From the NCBI RefSeq assembly GCF_047717795.1, contig NZ_CP159808.1:620001-684000 (forward strand): DNA of 64,000 bases. The letters run 5' to 3'. The notes beneath the pieces are model-generated. The model searched no databases and was not told the origin of the DNA. It saw only the letters and a program-made list of their open reading frames with translations. This document shows positions 24,340 to 33,154 of this stretch, piece after piece (positions within the stretch are counted from its first letter, which is position 1; the number at the start of each line of letters is the position of its first letter). A program made the position numbers and the translations under genes. Source of the DNA: Marisalimonas sp016777705 (GTDB lineage Bacteria > Pseudomonadota > Alphaproteobacteria > Puniceispirillales > Marisalimonadaceae).

Positions 24340-24490
24340 CAATCAAAGACAAATAGAATTACTTAAAGTACTTGCTAAAGGTTGTAAGAAACATCCAGCC
24401 TATCGAGCCATAAGGAAAGCTACTGAACGGTGTGACGAGTGCGTTGTTGTTTGGAAAGCGAGAGTTGAGCTTAATGCATTAGATAATTAA
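24326..24490 (+). CDS. Small putative zinc-binding protein (CxxH...CxxC)
   Basis: A 54-codon frame opening at GTG 24326 inside the end of the preceding small gene, with AAGG nine bases upstream, and ending at TAA 24488-24490 just before tRNA-Ser. The protein holds C20-x2-H23 (GCKKHPAYRA) and C36-x2-C39 (ERCDECVVVW), spaced like a small zinc knuckle, in a helix-rich basic context. The reading frame has normal amino-acid make-up for a real protein and no competing gene. Function unknown. Confidence 0.65.
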   Translation: MAKNNNQRQIELLKVLAKGCKKHPAYRAIRKATERCDECVVVWKARVELNALDN

Positions 24491-24501
24491 TAAAGTAATG
24501 G

Positions 24502-24590
24502 CGGAGGGAGGGGGATTCGAACCCCCGAAAGGGATTGCTCCCTTTAACGATTTAGCAAACCGGCGCCTTCAGCCACTCAGCCATCCCTCC
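24502..24590 (-). tRNA. tRNA-Ser (anticodon GCT)
   Basis: On the minus strand the acceptor arms GGAGGGA (24590-24584) and TCCCTCC (24509-24503) pair, with discriminator G and an encoded CCA (24501-24499). The anticodon loop TTGCTAA gives GCT (serine AGC/AGU). A long variable arm (AAAGGGAGCAATCCCTTT) and the T loop GGTTCGAATCC are typical of class II tRNA-Ser. Confidence 0.95.
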
Positions 24591-24740
24591 GCAGACTCGT
24601 TATATGTCTAGGATGTCCTACTTCACGCCGTATGCTCCTTCGTAATACGCAAATATAGTCACCATTTCAAGTTTTTTTAATGGAACCTGTAAAAATAAAA
24701 GTTGTTATGTTATGTATTGATTTTATTTGAAGGGTAACAA

Positions 24741-25685
24741 ATGGACTTACTTGCTGGAATGAGAGTTTTTGTTTCTATAGCTGATAATGGATCCCTTGCA
24801 AAAGCTGGTCGTGAACTAAGTTTATCTCCATCCGTAGTTTCAAAAAATGTATCTGCTTTAGAAGATAGGCTTGGAGCTAGATTACTGAATAGAACTACAA
24901 GATCCGTTTCTTTGACAGAAGTGGGTTTAGCATATTTAGATAGAGCTAGAAGGATCATAGGTGATGTTGACGAAGCTGAGGCTGCAGTCTCAAGCGCTAC
25001 CAACGCGCCTCGTGGACACTTAAGAATTACTGCTCCAGGAACATTTTCATACAGACACTTGGCTCCACATCTTCCATTGTTTAGAGAACGTTTTCCTGAG
25101 GTAGAAATAGAAACGATTATATCTGATGAAGTTGTAGATTTAATTGATAATAATATTGATTTAGGAATTAGAATCGCAGTAATGGAAGATTCTTCTTTGA
25201 TAGCTAGAAAGCTTGCAAAAAACCCTAGAACTTTGTTTGCCTCTCCCGACTACATAAAGAAATATGGTAAGCCTGAACACCCTGACGAAATAAATGATCA
25301 TGAGATAATTTCTTTTAGGCATGGGAGCCCATATAATGATTGGCACTTTTTAGTTGATGGTAAAATCAAATTAATACATGCAAAAGGGAAATTACAATAT
25401 AATCATGGAGATGCCATCCTTCGATCTGCAATAAATGGTGGTGGTCTTGCTATGTTATCAAGATTTGTTGTTGGAAGGCATTTAGCTGCAGGAACTCTTG
25501 TATCACTTCTAGATGAATATGTTCAAGAAGATGTCCCAATTTATGCAGTATATCCAAGTGGAAAACATTTATCTCCAAAAGTAAGAGCTTTTCTAGATTT
25601 CTTAATTGAAATATATGGACCTATTCCATATTGGGATGAAGAAGGCGATCATAACTCTGATGCCGCTAAGAGAACAGTTATATAA
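24741..25685 (+). CDS. LysR-family transcriptional regulator
   Basis: A 314-residue LysR-type regulator. The N-terminal winged helix-turn-helix (MRVFVSIADNGSLAKAGREL to VVSKNVSALEDRLGARLLNRT) is followed by the effector-binding domain, opening RGHLRITAPGTFSYRHL. It resembles the DhcR/YafC-like subgroup. It stands alone between tRNA-Ser and a convergent flavoprotein, so its target genes are not evident; no divergent operon shares its upstream region. Confidence 0.92.
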   Translation: MDLLAGMRVFVSIADNGSLAKAGRELSLSPSVVSKNVSALEDRLGARLLNRTTRSVSLTEVGLAYLDRARRIIGDVDEAEAAVSSATNAPRGHLRITAPGTFSYRHLAPHLPLFRERFPEVEIETIISDEVVDLIDNNIDLGIRIAVMEDSSLIARKLAKNPRTLFASPDYIKKYGKPEHPDEINDHEIISFRHGSPYNDWHFLVDGKIKLIHAKGKLQYNHGDAILRSAINGGGLAMLSRFVVGRHLAAGTLVSLLDEYVQEDVPIYAVYPSGKHLSPKVRAFLDFLIEIYGPIPYWDEEGDHNSDAAKRTVI

Positions 25686-25686
25686 A

Positions 25687-26868
25687 TTAAACGTTTTGAC
25701 CTGCTACAAAACCACTTGACCAAGCCCATTGAAAATTGTGTCCTCCAAGGTGACCTGTAACATCTAACACTTCTCCAATAAAATATAATCCAGGGTGACT
25801 TTTACATTCCATCGTTGAGGACGATATTTCTTTTGTGTCAATGCCTCCGAGTGTTACTTCAGCTGTTTTATAGCCTTCTGTGCCGGACGGTGTAATGGTC
25901 CAGTTATTTACAAAATCTGATACTTTTTGAATGTCCTTATTAGAGCTATCTCCAATTTTTTTATTAATCTGTAATTTATTACAAATCGCTAAAGCTAGTT
26001 TGTTTGGAAGGTAGTCAGATAAAATATTAGATAAAATTTGTTTTGGTGTACTTATTCGTCTTTCTTTAAGCAAAACATTAATATCTTGTTGAGGTAAGAG
26101 GTTAATTTTAATTGCACAGTTTTTATTCCAATATGATGAAATTTGTAAAATAGAAGGCCCACTTAATCCTTTGTGGGTAAAAATTAAACCTTCATCAAAA
26201 GATATTTTGTTAATAGAAACAGAAGCATTTAAAGAAACACCAGCAAGAGATTTACAGAAATCTAAGATATCTCTCTCAAAAATCAAAGGAACAAGGGCTG
26301 GTTCTAATTTAGTAACTTTTAAATTAAATTTTTCTGCTATTTTATAACCAAAATCACTGGCGCCAATTTTGGGAATTGATAGGCCACCAGTTGCGATAAC
26401 AATTGAAGAAGATGAGATAGGGCCTTTATCAGTTTTTACTAAATAAGAATTTTCTTTTTTGGCTAAGTTTTCTATTTTTGTATTTATATAAATTTCTACT
26501 TTTTGGTTTTTACATTCTGTAATCAACATTTCTATAATATCTTTGGCAGATTTAGTGCAGAACAGTTGGCCCAATTTTTTCTCGTAGAATTCAATTTTAT
26601 GATTTTTAACCAGTTTAATAAAATCATCTTGTGTGTATTTTGAAAATGCTGACTTGCAAAAATGCTTATTATTAGAAATGAAGTTGCTGTCAGTACTAAA
26701 TAAGTTAGTAAAGTTGCATCTACCTCCACCAGATATTCTTATTTTTTCAGCTATTTTGGAAGAGTGTTCTAAGAGGCATACCTTTTTACCTCTTTTACCA
26801 GCCTCAAAGCTACACATTAAACCTGCTGCTCCTGCTCCAATTACAATAACGTCGTATTTTTCATTCAT
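25687..26868 (-). CDS. HI0933/YhiN-family flavoprotein
   Basis: An FAD-dependent oxidoreductase-like protein of 393 residues. The dinucleotide-binding motif is YDVIVIGAGAAGLMC, followed by the family hallmark EKIRISGGGRCNFTN. VIATGGLSIPKIGASDFGY and the C-terminal GEVLDVTGHLGGHNFQWAWSSG (seen as GHLGGHNFQWAWSSG) complete the FAD site. The family (also called BaiN or aminoacetone oxidase-like) is common and its physiological reaction is uncertain. It is convergent with the LysR gene, one base apart. Confidence 0.88.
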   Translation of the reverse strand: MNEKYDVIVIGAGAAGLMCSFEAGKRGKKVCLLEHSSKIAEKIRISGGGRCNFTNLFSTDSNFISNNKHFCKSAFSKYTQDDFIKLVKNHKIEFYEKKLGQLFCTKSAKDIIEMLITECKNQKVEIYINTKIENLAKKENSYLVKTDKGPISSSSIVIATGGLSIPKIGASDFGYKIAEKFNLKVTKLEPALVPLIFERDILDFCKSLAGVSLNASVSINKISFDEGLIFTHKGLSGPSILQISSYWNKNCAIKINLLPQQDINVLLKERRISTPKQILSNILSDYLPNKLALAICNKLQINKKIGDSSNKDIQKVSDFVNNWTITPSGTEGYKTAEVTLGGIDTKEISSSTMECKSHPGLYFIGEVLDVTGHLGGHNFQWAWSSGFVAGQNV

Positions 26869-27052
26869 GTTTTAATAATCTATTTTAAAATGAGAATTAT
26901 CTATATTTGCTCTAATTAAAAGCTTGAAAAGCTTTACTTTATAGATATTGAAGACTACAAGAACAGTCTAGTAATAATTTTTATATATTTGAAATTGAGA
27001 TGTTATAATAACATTCCATATTATTACTCTTTTTAAACTCTGAAAGTTGAAT

Positions 27053-29161
27053 ATGTTAGAAGCATCAGGAATCCCAAATAACATTGTGAATGCAATGAAA
27101 GATAAAGGTTATGAAAAGTTAACTCCTGTTCAAGAAGAGGTTATAAAAGAAGAATATTCTGGTCTAGATTTACTTGTTTCAGCGCAAACAGGTTCTGGAA
27201 AGACAATTGCTTTTGGTCTTGCTATTGTAGATAATTTAACAACAGACAGTAAACTTTTCAAAACCCCTAAATCACCGGAAGCACTTATTATTGTTCCTAC
27301 TAGGGAGCTGGCTCTTCAGGTAAAAAATGAATTAAGTTGGTTCTTAGCTTCATCTGATGCAAAAATTGTATCCTGTGTTGGTGGTATGGATATCAGAACT
27401 GAAAGAAGAAATTTAGAAACCAAACCTAATATTGTAGTTGGTACTCCAGGTCGATTAAAAGACCACATAGAAAGAGGTTATTTTAACGTATCAAATATTA
27501 TGACTGTTGTTCTAGACGAAGCTGACGAAATGTTAGACATGGGATTTAGAGAAGATTTAGAAGCTATATTAGAGACTACTCCAGATGACAAACAAACTTT
27601 AATGTTTTCAGCCACAGTCCCCAGGGGAATAGCTAATCTAGCAAAACGTTATCAAAAAGATGCCGTTCGGATCACGGCAGGTGAAACAAATTCTCAACAT
27701 GTAGATATTGAATATAGAGCTTTTAAGATAGTTATGAGCGATCAGGAAAATGCTATTATTAATACTCTAAGATATTATGAAGCAACTAATGCGATTATAT
27801 TTTGTGCTACTAGAATAGCTGTTAATCATATGACAAGTCGTTTAACAAACAGAGGAATATCAGCAGTAGCTCTGTCTGGTGAGTTAAGCCAAAATGAAAG
27901 AAACATGGCTCTTCAAGCAATGAGAACCTCTAAGGCAAGGGTTTGTGTGGCGACTGATGTGGCTGCAAGAGGTCTTGATCTTCCAAATTTGGATTTAGTT
28001 ATTCATGCAGATATTCCAAGAACTTCTGATACACTCCTTCATCGAAGTGGAAGAACAGGAAGGGCAGGTAGAAAGGGTGTTTGTGCTGTCCTTGTTCCTC
28101 AAAACAGATCTAGAATTGCAGAACGTTTGTTTAGCCAGGCTAATATTAAGCCTATTTGGGCATCTACTCCATCTAGAGAAGAAATTCTTAAGGAAGATAA
28201 AAAAAGAATTGTAGAAAATCAAATTTTAAAAGATCCTATTACAGAAGATGAAAAAGATTTAATAGATGAATTGATATCTAAGAACTCAATTGAACAATTA
28301 GCTGCTGCTTATTATAGACTTCTTGGAAAAGATTTGTCAGCTCCTGAAGATTTGAGAAATCCCTCTGACAGAGATGAAGGTCGTGGTAGGGATAATGGTT
28401 TTAAAAATAGTATTTGGTTTGAACTTTCTGTTGGAAGAGATGATACAGCAGAACCGAGGTGGTTGGTTGCTATGCTTTGCAAAGCAGGTAATTTATCAAA
28501 AAGAGATATTGGTTCTATTAAAATACAGCCTAAAGTAACAAACATTGAAATTTCAGAAGAAACAGCTGCAACTCTTAAAGAGTTAGCCTCTAATAAAAAG
28601 CCTATTGAACGACACATAATGATTAGACTATTAGACAAACCTCCTGAGGGAGCAGGTTCTGATAGAGGTCGATCTGACAGAAATAGACCAAATCGTGGAA
28701 GGTCAGATTTCAATAGGTCTGGTGAAGGTAGATCACGAGACTTCAAGAAAGGTGACTTTAAAGGTAAAGGTAAATCTGAAAGATGGCGAAGTTCAGATAG
28801 AAAAAAACCAAAATTTTCTCCTTTTGCTGATAATTATATTGAAAAAGATGTGGTTGAGAATGCTGATCAAGGAAACACTAAGCCTTCTAGTAGAAGAGGA
28901 AAACAAAAACAAGATTTTGGACGATCGGATAGAAACCATAATAAAGATGACTTTAGAAGTAGGGATAAAAATAAAAGAAATCCATCAAATTCAAAAAAAG
29001 AAAAAAAACCTAATTTAGAAGGTAGATTTAATAAAGACGATAAGAAAAAAACTCAAGGCAAGGCAGTCAAAACAGATACCTTGTCGATACCTACAAAAGA
29101 TAGAACCGGTAAACCAAAATCAGAGAATAAAGTAAAAAAAGCGAAGAAAAGTAAAAGTTAG
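27053..29161 (+). CDS. deaD: DEAD-box RNA helicase (DeaD/CsdA-like) with long basic tail
   Basis: ATP-dependent RNA helicase of about 702 residues. Motif I is SAQTGSGKT, Ia PTRELALQ, II VLDEADEMLDMGF, III SAT and VI HRSGRTGRAGRKG, all intact. After the helicase core, about 445-535 resemble the DbpA-type RNA-binding domain (NSIWFELSVGRDDTAEPRWL). The last 160 residues are low-complexity, rich in Arg, Asp, Ser and Lys (repeated GRSDRN-like units), an unstructured RNA-binding tail. The ATG at 27053 is preferred to the TTG at 27047. Role in ribosome assembly or cold response is usual for the family. Confidence 0.9.
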   Translation: MLEASGIPNNIVNAMKDKGYEKLTPVQEEVIKEEYSGLDLLVSAQTGSGKTIAFGLAIVDNLTTDSKLFKTPKSPEALIIVPTRELALQVKNELSWFLASSDAKIVSCVGGMDIRTERRNLETKPNIVVGTPGRLKDHIERGYFNVSNIMTVVLDEADEMLDMGFREDLEAILETTPDDKQTLMFSATVPRGIANLAKRYQKDAVRITAGETNSQHVDIEYRAFKIVMSDQENAIINTLRYYEATNAIIFCATRIAVNHMTSRLTNRGISAVALSGELSQNERNMALQAMRTSKARVCVATDVAARGLDLPNLDLVIHADIPRTSDTLLHRSGRTGRAGRKGVCAVLVPQNRSRIAERLFSQANIKPIWASTPSREEILKEDKKRIVENQILKDPITEDEKDLIDELISKNSIEQLAAAYYRLLGKDLSAPEDLRNPSDRDEGRGRDNGFKNSIWFELSVGRDDTAEPRWLVAMLCKAGNLSKRDIGSIKIQPKVTNIEISEETAATLKELASNKKPIERHIMIRLLDKPPEGAGSDRGRSDRNRPNRGRSDFNRSGEGRSRDFKKGDFKGKGKSERWRSSDRKKPKFSPFADNYIEKDVVENADQGNTKPSSRRGKQKQDFGRSDRNHNKDDFRSRDKNKRNPSNSKKEKKPNLEGRFNKDDKKKTQGKAVKTDTLSIPTKDRTGKPKSENKVKKAKKSKS

Positions 29162-29179
29162 ATTCTCTTTTTTGAAATA

Positions 29180-30064
29180 TTAACTATATTTTTTGTTTAT
29201 AAGATATATCCCTAGGCATGTTAAAAAAAGTGATAAATAGATCTGTAAATTTATTATATCTCCCATTATTAGCCATCCGAATAAAACCCCAAAAATTGGC
29301 GTAAGAAATGCAAAAGAGCTTGTGCTGCTTGCTGAGTATTTTGACATTACCCATAGCCAACCTATAAACCCAAGACACATAATTACAATGACTTGAAATG
29401 AAAAAATTAATATAAGATTTGTATTAATATCTCTAATAAAATCGTCAAACAATAAAGATATAGGTAATAAGATAATACCCGAAACTATTAATTTGTATAA
29501 CAATTGAGTTTCAGGAGCCGCTCTTGCAAGACGGCTGCTCTTAAGCATTATTGCTATAGCAGCCCAACAAAAGCTAGCTAATAAAGAATATAAATCACCA
29601 TAAAATTGTTTGCTGGTATATGATGAGATTGGTTCATAAATAGCTAAGACAAGTCCTAATAAAGCAATTGCTAATCCTACAATTTTATTAAAGTTAAGTT
29701 TATCATTTTTTATTAGAAAGTGAGCTGACAGGGATAGCCACACTGGCATCGTATAAAAAATTAATGAAACACGAGTTACAGTTGAATAATCTAAAGCAGT
29801 AAACAAAAAAATAAATTCAACGGCGAATAACACACCTGCTATAATTCCAGCAACAAGACTACCGTCAAAAAAATTAATTTTCTTTTTAGTTAAATAACAA
29901 TAAATCAAAATAGGAAATATCGCTAATGTAGACCTCAATGCTACTTGAAAAACAGGATGCATGCCTACATTAACTAATTTCACAAGAACTTGGTTTAAAC
30001 CGAGTAATATTGAAAAAATAATTAAAAAAGAGGCAGCTAATCCATCAATTGATTTATTAGTCAT
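29180..30064 (-). CDS. EamA/DMT-superfamily transporter
   Basis: A 294-residue ten-helix membrane protein with two EamA repeats (AASFLIIFSILLGLNQVLVK; LASFCWAAIAIMLKSS). It starts 12 bases after the SDR gene stop on the same strand and is probably co-transcribed with it. It may export a product of the neighbouring pathway; substrate unknown. Confidence 0.85.
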   Translation of the reverse strand: MTNKSIDGLAASFLIIFSILLGLNQVLVKLVNVGMHPVFQVALRSTLAIFPILIYCYLTKKKINFFDGSLVAGIIAGVLFAVEFIFLFTALDYSTVTRVSLIFYTMPVWLSLSAHFLIKNDKLNFNKIVGLAIALLGLVLAIYEPISSYTSKQFYGDLYSLLASFCWAAIAIMLKSSRLARAAPETQLLYKLIVSGIILLPISLLFDDFIRDINTNLILIFSFQVIVIMCLGFIGWLWVMSKYSASSTSSFAFLTPIFGVLFGWLIMGDIINLQIYLSLFLTCLGIYLINKKYS

Positions 30065-30076
30065 ATAAATAGTACT

Positions 30077-30823
30077 TTATGGGTAATAGCTACCACCATT
30101 AACGTGAATAGTTTGCCCAGTTATAAAATCTGAGTGCGCTCCACATAAGTTAGTTATCATAGTGGCTACTTCTATTGGATGGCCTTTTCTGCCAATAGGA
30201 GGATTTGAATGAGATGGATGTACTAAGCTACTTCCAGCTGATGCGCCTCTTACAGTATCAATTAAACCTGGAACTACAGTATTAATTGTAATTCCTGTTT
30301 CTGCATATTCCATTGCTAAAGCACGTGTAAAACCAACTACAGCTGACTTAGATGTGATAACATGAGCCCTTCCTATCGCGCTTATATGAGCTGAGAGACC
30401 GCCTAAATTTACTATTCTTCCCCATTTATATTTTTTCATTTCAGGTATTACGGCTTTACAAGTATGAAATAATGAGTCTAAATTTATTGACATAACAAAT
30501 CTCCAATCATCGAATGTCATGTCATCAAATTTATTAAACTCTCTTTGCGAAGCATTGTTCACTAATGCTGATATATTTCCAAGTTTAGATGCTTCTTGTA
30601 CAAGTTCCTGAGATGTTTCTGGCTTAGTTAAATCACCAATAATACGTTCAGATTGAACTCCATTCTCTTTAACTAATTTTACTGTTTCATCAGCTCCATC
30701 TTTGTCAGTATTGGCATGAACTAAAATGTTATAACCTAACTTTGATAAACTTTCACAAGTAGCTCTTCCAATATTCTTAGCTGCACCTGTGACTATTGCA
30801 ACTTTTGCCATCTCATTGTTCAT
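30077..30823 (-). CDS. SDR-family protein lacking the catalytic tyrosine
   Basis: A 248-residue short-chain dehydrogenase/reductase. The cofactor motif VTGAAKNIGRATC and the NNAS motif are intact, as is the C-terminal GQTIHVNGGSYYP ending. The usual Tyr-x3-Lys reads V-I-T-S-K (GRAHVITSKSAVVGF): Lys is kept but Tyr is Val. Such Tyr-less members form a recognisable subgroup and may use another residue or have lost reductase activity. It is divergent, across 144 bp, from the decarboxylase genes and upstream of an exporter. Confidence 0.82.
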   Translation of the reverse strand: MNNEMAKVAIVTGAAKNIGRATCESLSKLGYNILVHANTDKDGADETVKLVKENGVQSERIIGDLTKPETSQELVQEASKLGNISALVNNASQREFNKFDDMTFDDWRFVMSINLDSLFHTCKAVIPEMKKYKWGRIVNLGGLSAHISAIGRAHVITSKSAVVGFTRALAMEYAETGITINTVVPGLIDTVRGASAGSSLVHPSHSNPPIGRKGHPIEVATMITNLCGAHSDFITGQTIHVNGGSYYP

Positions 30824-30967
30824 TTTGACTAGTCCTATATACTTAATAATGAAGTCTTTATGATATCATACTTTTATATGTAATTTGTATTTAAATTAAT
30901 TTATCATCCTTGAATTATTTAAATTACCATCTAACATGTTAAATACCAAAATAGTAAAGGTTTTAAG

Positions 30968-31495
30968 ATGGCAGAATTAATCAAAGATTGGCGTAACGAT
31001 ATCTATGCGGTCTTTAAAGACCTAGATATTACAATGGTTTCTCATGTACCAGATGCAGGACACACACCTTTAATTAACTTGTGTGAAAAAGATAATGAAA
31101 TTGATGTTGTGACCCTTACGACAGAACAAGATGGTGTAGGTTTATCGTGTGGGGCTTATGCAGGTGGAAGAAAGAGCGCTTTACTTATGCAATCAAGTGG
31201 AGTTGGAAATTGTATCAATGCTTTAGCATTACCCAACATTTGTAGAATACCCTTTCTTACATTAGTTTCAATGAGAGGTGAATGGGGAGAGTTTGTTCCT
31301 TGGCAAGTTCCTATGGGACTTGGAACCCCAAAGGTACTTGAAGCAATGGATATAAAAGTATTTAGAGCTGATTATGTAGAAGAGGTGGGGCCAACAGTTG
31401 ATGCTGCTGCAAAGTTTGCATTTAATACTAATCGTTCTGCTGCCGTATTATTGTCACAAAAAATGATAGGCGCTAAACAATTTAAAAATGGATAA
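30968..31495 (+). CDS. ThDP-dependent decarboxylase alpha subunit (sulfo-/phosphonopyruvate decarboxylase-like)
   Basis: A 175-residue PYR-domain subunit. VPDAGHTPLIN and TTEQDGVGLSCGAYAGG, with the cofactor-activating Glu, match the alpha subunit of sulfopyruvate decarboxylase (ComD) and the first half of phosphonopyruvate decarboxylases; LLMQSSGVGNCINAL is the following conserved helix. It needs the beta subunit encoded five bases downstream. True substrate could be sulfopyruvate, phosphonopyruvate or another 3-substituted pyruvate. Confidence 0.85.
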   Translation: MAELIKDWRNDIYAVFKDLDITMVSHVPDAGHTPLINLCEKDNEIDVVTLTTEQDGVGLSCGAYAGGRKSALLMQSSGVGNCINALALPNICRIPFLTLVSMRGEWGEFVPWQVPMGLGTPKVLEAMDIKVFRADYVEEVGPTVDAAAKFAFNTNRSAAVLLSQKMIGAKQFKNG

Positions 31496-31500
31496 TAAAA

Positions 31501-32070
31501 ATGATTGATAGAAGACCTTTTGTACAAAAAATTTTAAAAGATAGAAAAGATAACCTAAGAGTTGTTAGCGGTATTGGAACCTCAACTTGGGATCTAATGT
31601 CAGCTGGAGATAATAAAGGTAATTTTGGCTTTATTGGCGCCATGGGCCAGTCAATTCCATTTGCTTTGGGGCTTGCTAAAGCTCAGCCTGACATGAGGGT
31701 ATTATTGTTTACTGGTGATGGCGATACATTAATGAGTTTAGGGTCTATAGCCACTATAGCCAATCATCCAGTTTCTAACTTAACTATTGTTGTTCTTGAT
31801 AATGAATCTTATGTAGAAACTGGAAGTCAGCCAACAGCAACTGCTGGGAAAACAGATTTACAATTAATAGCTGAAGGGTCGGGTATAAGTAATTCTTACA
31901 CAGTTACAAGTGAAGAAGACTATGAAAAAATCATGAATACAATTTACAAAGAGGAAGGCCCCTCTTTGATAGTGATTAAGTGTCAAGCCAAAGCCACGCC
32001 TTTAGTTTTTCCTCATTCATTTGATGGTTCAGTTTCTATGAATCGCTTCAAGGAAACAATGAAAATATAA
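31501..32070 (+). CDS. ThDP-dependent decarboxylase beta subunit (sulfo-/phosphonopyruvate decarboxylase-like)
   Basis: A 189-residue PP-domain subunit. FTGDGDTLMSLGSIATIA followed by VVLDNESY is the GDG...N motif that binds Mg and thiamine diphosphate; GFIGAMGQSIPFALGLA is typical of ComE/phosphonopyruvate decarboxylase. With the alpha subunit five bases upstream it makes a split enzyme. Its stop overlaps the start of the Gfo/Idh/MocA gene (TAATG), so at least three genes form one operon. Confidence 0.86.
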   Translation: MIDRRPFVQKILKDRKDNLRVVSGIGTSTWDLMSAGDNKGNFGFIGAMGQSIPFALGLAKAQPDMRVLLFTGDGDTLMSLGSIATIANHPVSNLTIVVLDNESYVETGSQPTATAGKTDLQLIAEGSGISNSYTVTSEEDYEKIMNTIYKEEGPSLIVIKCQAKATPLVFPHSFDGSVSMNRFKETMKI

Positions 32071-33119
32071 TGTGCGCCTCGCAAATAACTAACATTGCTC
32101 TTGTAGGAATTGGCAGTATTGGAAAACGTCATCATATGGCGATTGAGCAAATAGACAACGTCAACCTTGCTGGCATAGTTGATTTAAGTAAGCATGCTAA
32201 AATTTATTGTGATGAAAAAAAGATACCATTATATGAAAACATAAATAATCTTAAAATAGACCATAATATAGATGGCGTTATTATTTCAACACCAACTATC
32301 TTACATCATGAAAATTCAATTACAGCCTTGAAATTAGGTTTAGATGTACTGATTGAAAAACCTATATCTGCAAATATAAATGAGGCAAAAGAAATAGATA
32401 AAGTTGCTAGAGACAATAATTGTAAGGTATTAGTTGGTCATCAAAGAAGATTTTATCCATTAGTTTTAAAAACAAAAAAAATTATTTCTGATAAAAAAAT
32501 TGGAAAGGTAATTGGGCTGTCAGGTGTATGGGGTTTAAGAAAAGATAAAGATTACTTTGAACCTGAATGGAGAAAAAAGGTAAGTGCAGGTCCAATTATT
32601 ACTAATTTAATACATGACATTGACTATCTGAGGTTTATTTTTGGTGAAATACACTCTGTTTCGTCATTTTCTTCGAATATGATAAATAATTTTGAAAAAG
32701 AAGATGTTGTAAGTACTAACATCCAATTTAAAAATGGAGTAATAGGAAATTTTCTAATTACAGATGTAGGAACTTCACCTTGGTCCTGGGAAACAGGTAT
32801 TGGAGAAAATATCCACCTTCCTAATTATCAAGTGAATAATTTAAAGATTATTGGTACAGAAGGATCTTTGGAGTTTCCAAACCTAAAATTATGGGAATAT
32901 AAAAATAAAAATAATTCAAATAATTGGAAAGATGAAATAATACAGACAATTATTGATACGCCAAATATAGATCCATACATTTCACAAATTAACCATTTTA
33001 AGGATGTTATTAACAGAAAGGTTGAACCGATTACTGGAGCCAAGGACGCAGAACAAACTTTAAAAGTTGCGTTATCTATATTAGAGTCAGCGAATAATAA
33101 TAAGACTGTTGTTATTTGA
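32070..33119 (+). CDS. Gfo/Idh/MocA-family oxidoreductase
   Basis: A 349-residue dehydrogenase-like protein with the Rossmann motif IALVGIGSIGKRHH, the VLIEKPISANINEA Glu-Lys-Pro motif, and the substrate-domain motif AGPIITNLIHDIDYLRF carrying Asp/His catalytic candidates. Overlaps the decarboxylase beta gene by one base and precedes an SDR gene by 35. Two redox enzymes joined to a decarboxylase suggest a multi-step catabolic route for an unusual C3 or sugar-derived acid. Confidence 0.85.
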   Translation: MCASQITNIALVGIGSIGKRHHMAIEQIDNVNLAGIVDLSKHAKIYCDEKKIPLYENINNLKIDHNIDGVIISTPTILHHENSITALKLGLDVLIEKPISANINEAKEIDKVARDNNCKVLVGHQRRFYPLVLKTKKIISDKKIGKVIGLSGVWGLRKDKDYFEPEWRKKVSAGPIITNLIHDIDYLRFIFGEIHSVSSFSSNMINNFEKEDVVSTNIQFKNGVIGNFLITDVGTSPWSWETGIGENIHLPNYQVNNLKIIGTEGSLEFPNLKLWEYKNKNNSNNWKDEIIQTIIDTPNIDPYISQINHFKDVINRKVEPITGAKDAEQTLKVALSILESANNNKTVVI

Positions 33120-33154
33120 AATAATTATCATTTTTATAATTGATTGGAAAAAAT

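Noticed and set aside
24499..24740. tRNA-associated integration site
   Set aside because: No integrase, no direct repeat of the tRNA 3' end and ordinary housekeeping genes on both sides.
28312..28746. Minus-strand 144-residue frame inside the helicase gene
   Set aside because: Shadow of the low-complexity Arg/Asp/Ser-rich part of the DEAD-box helicase.
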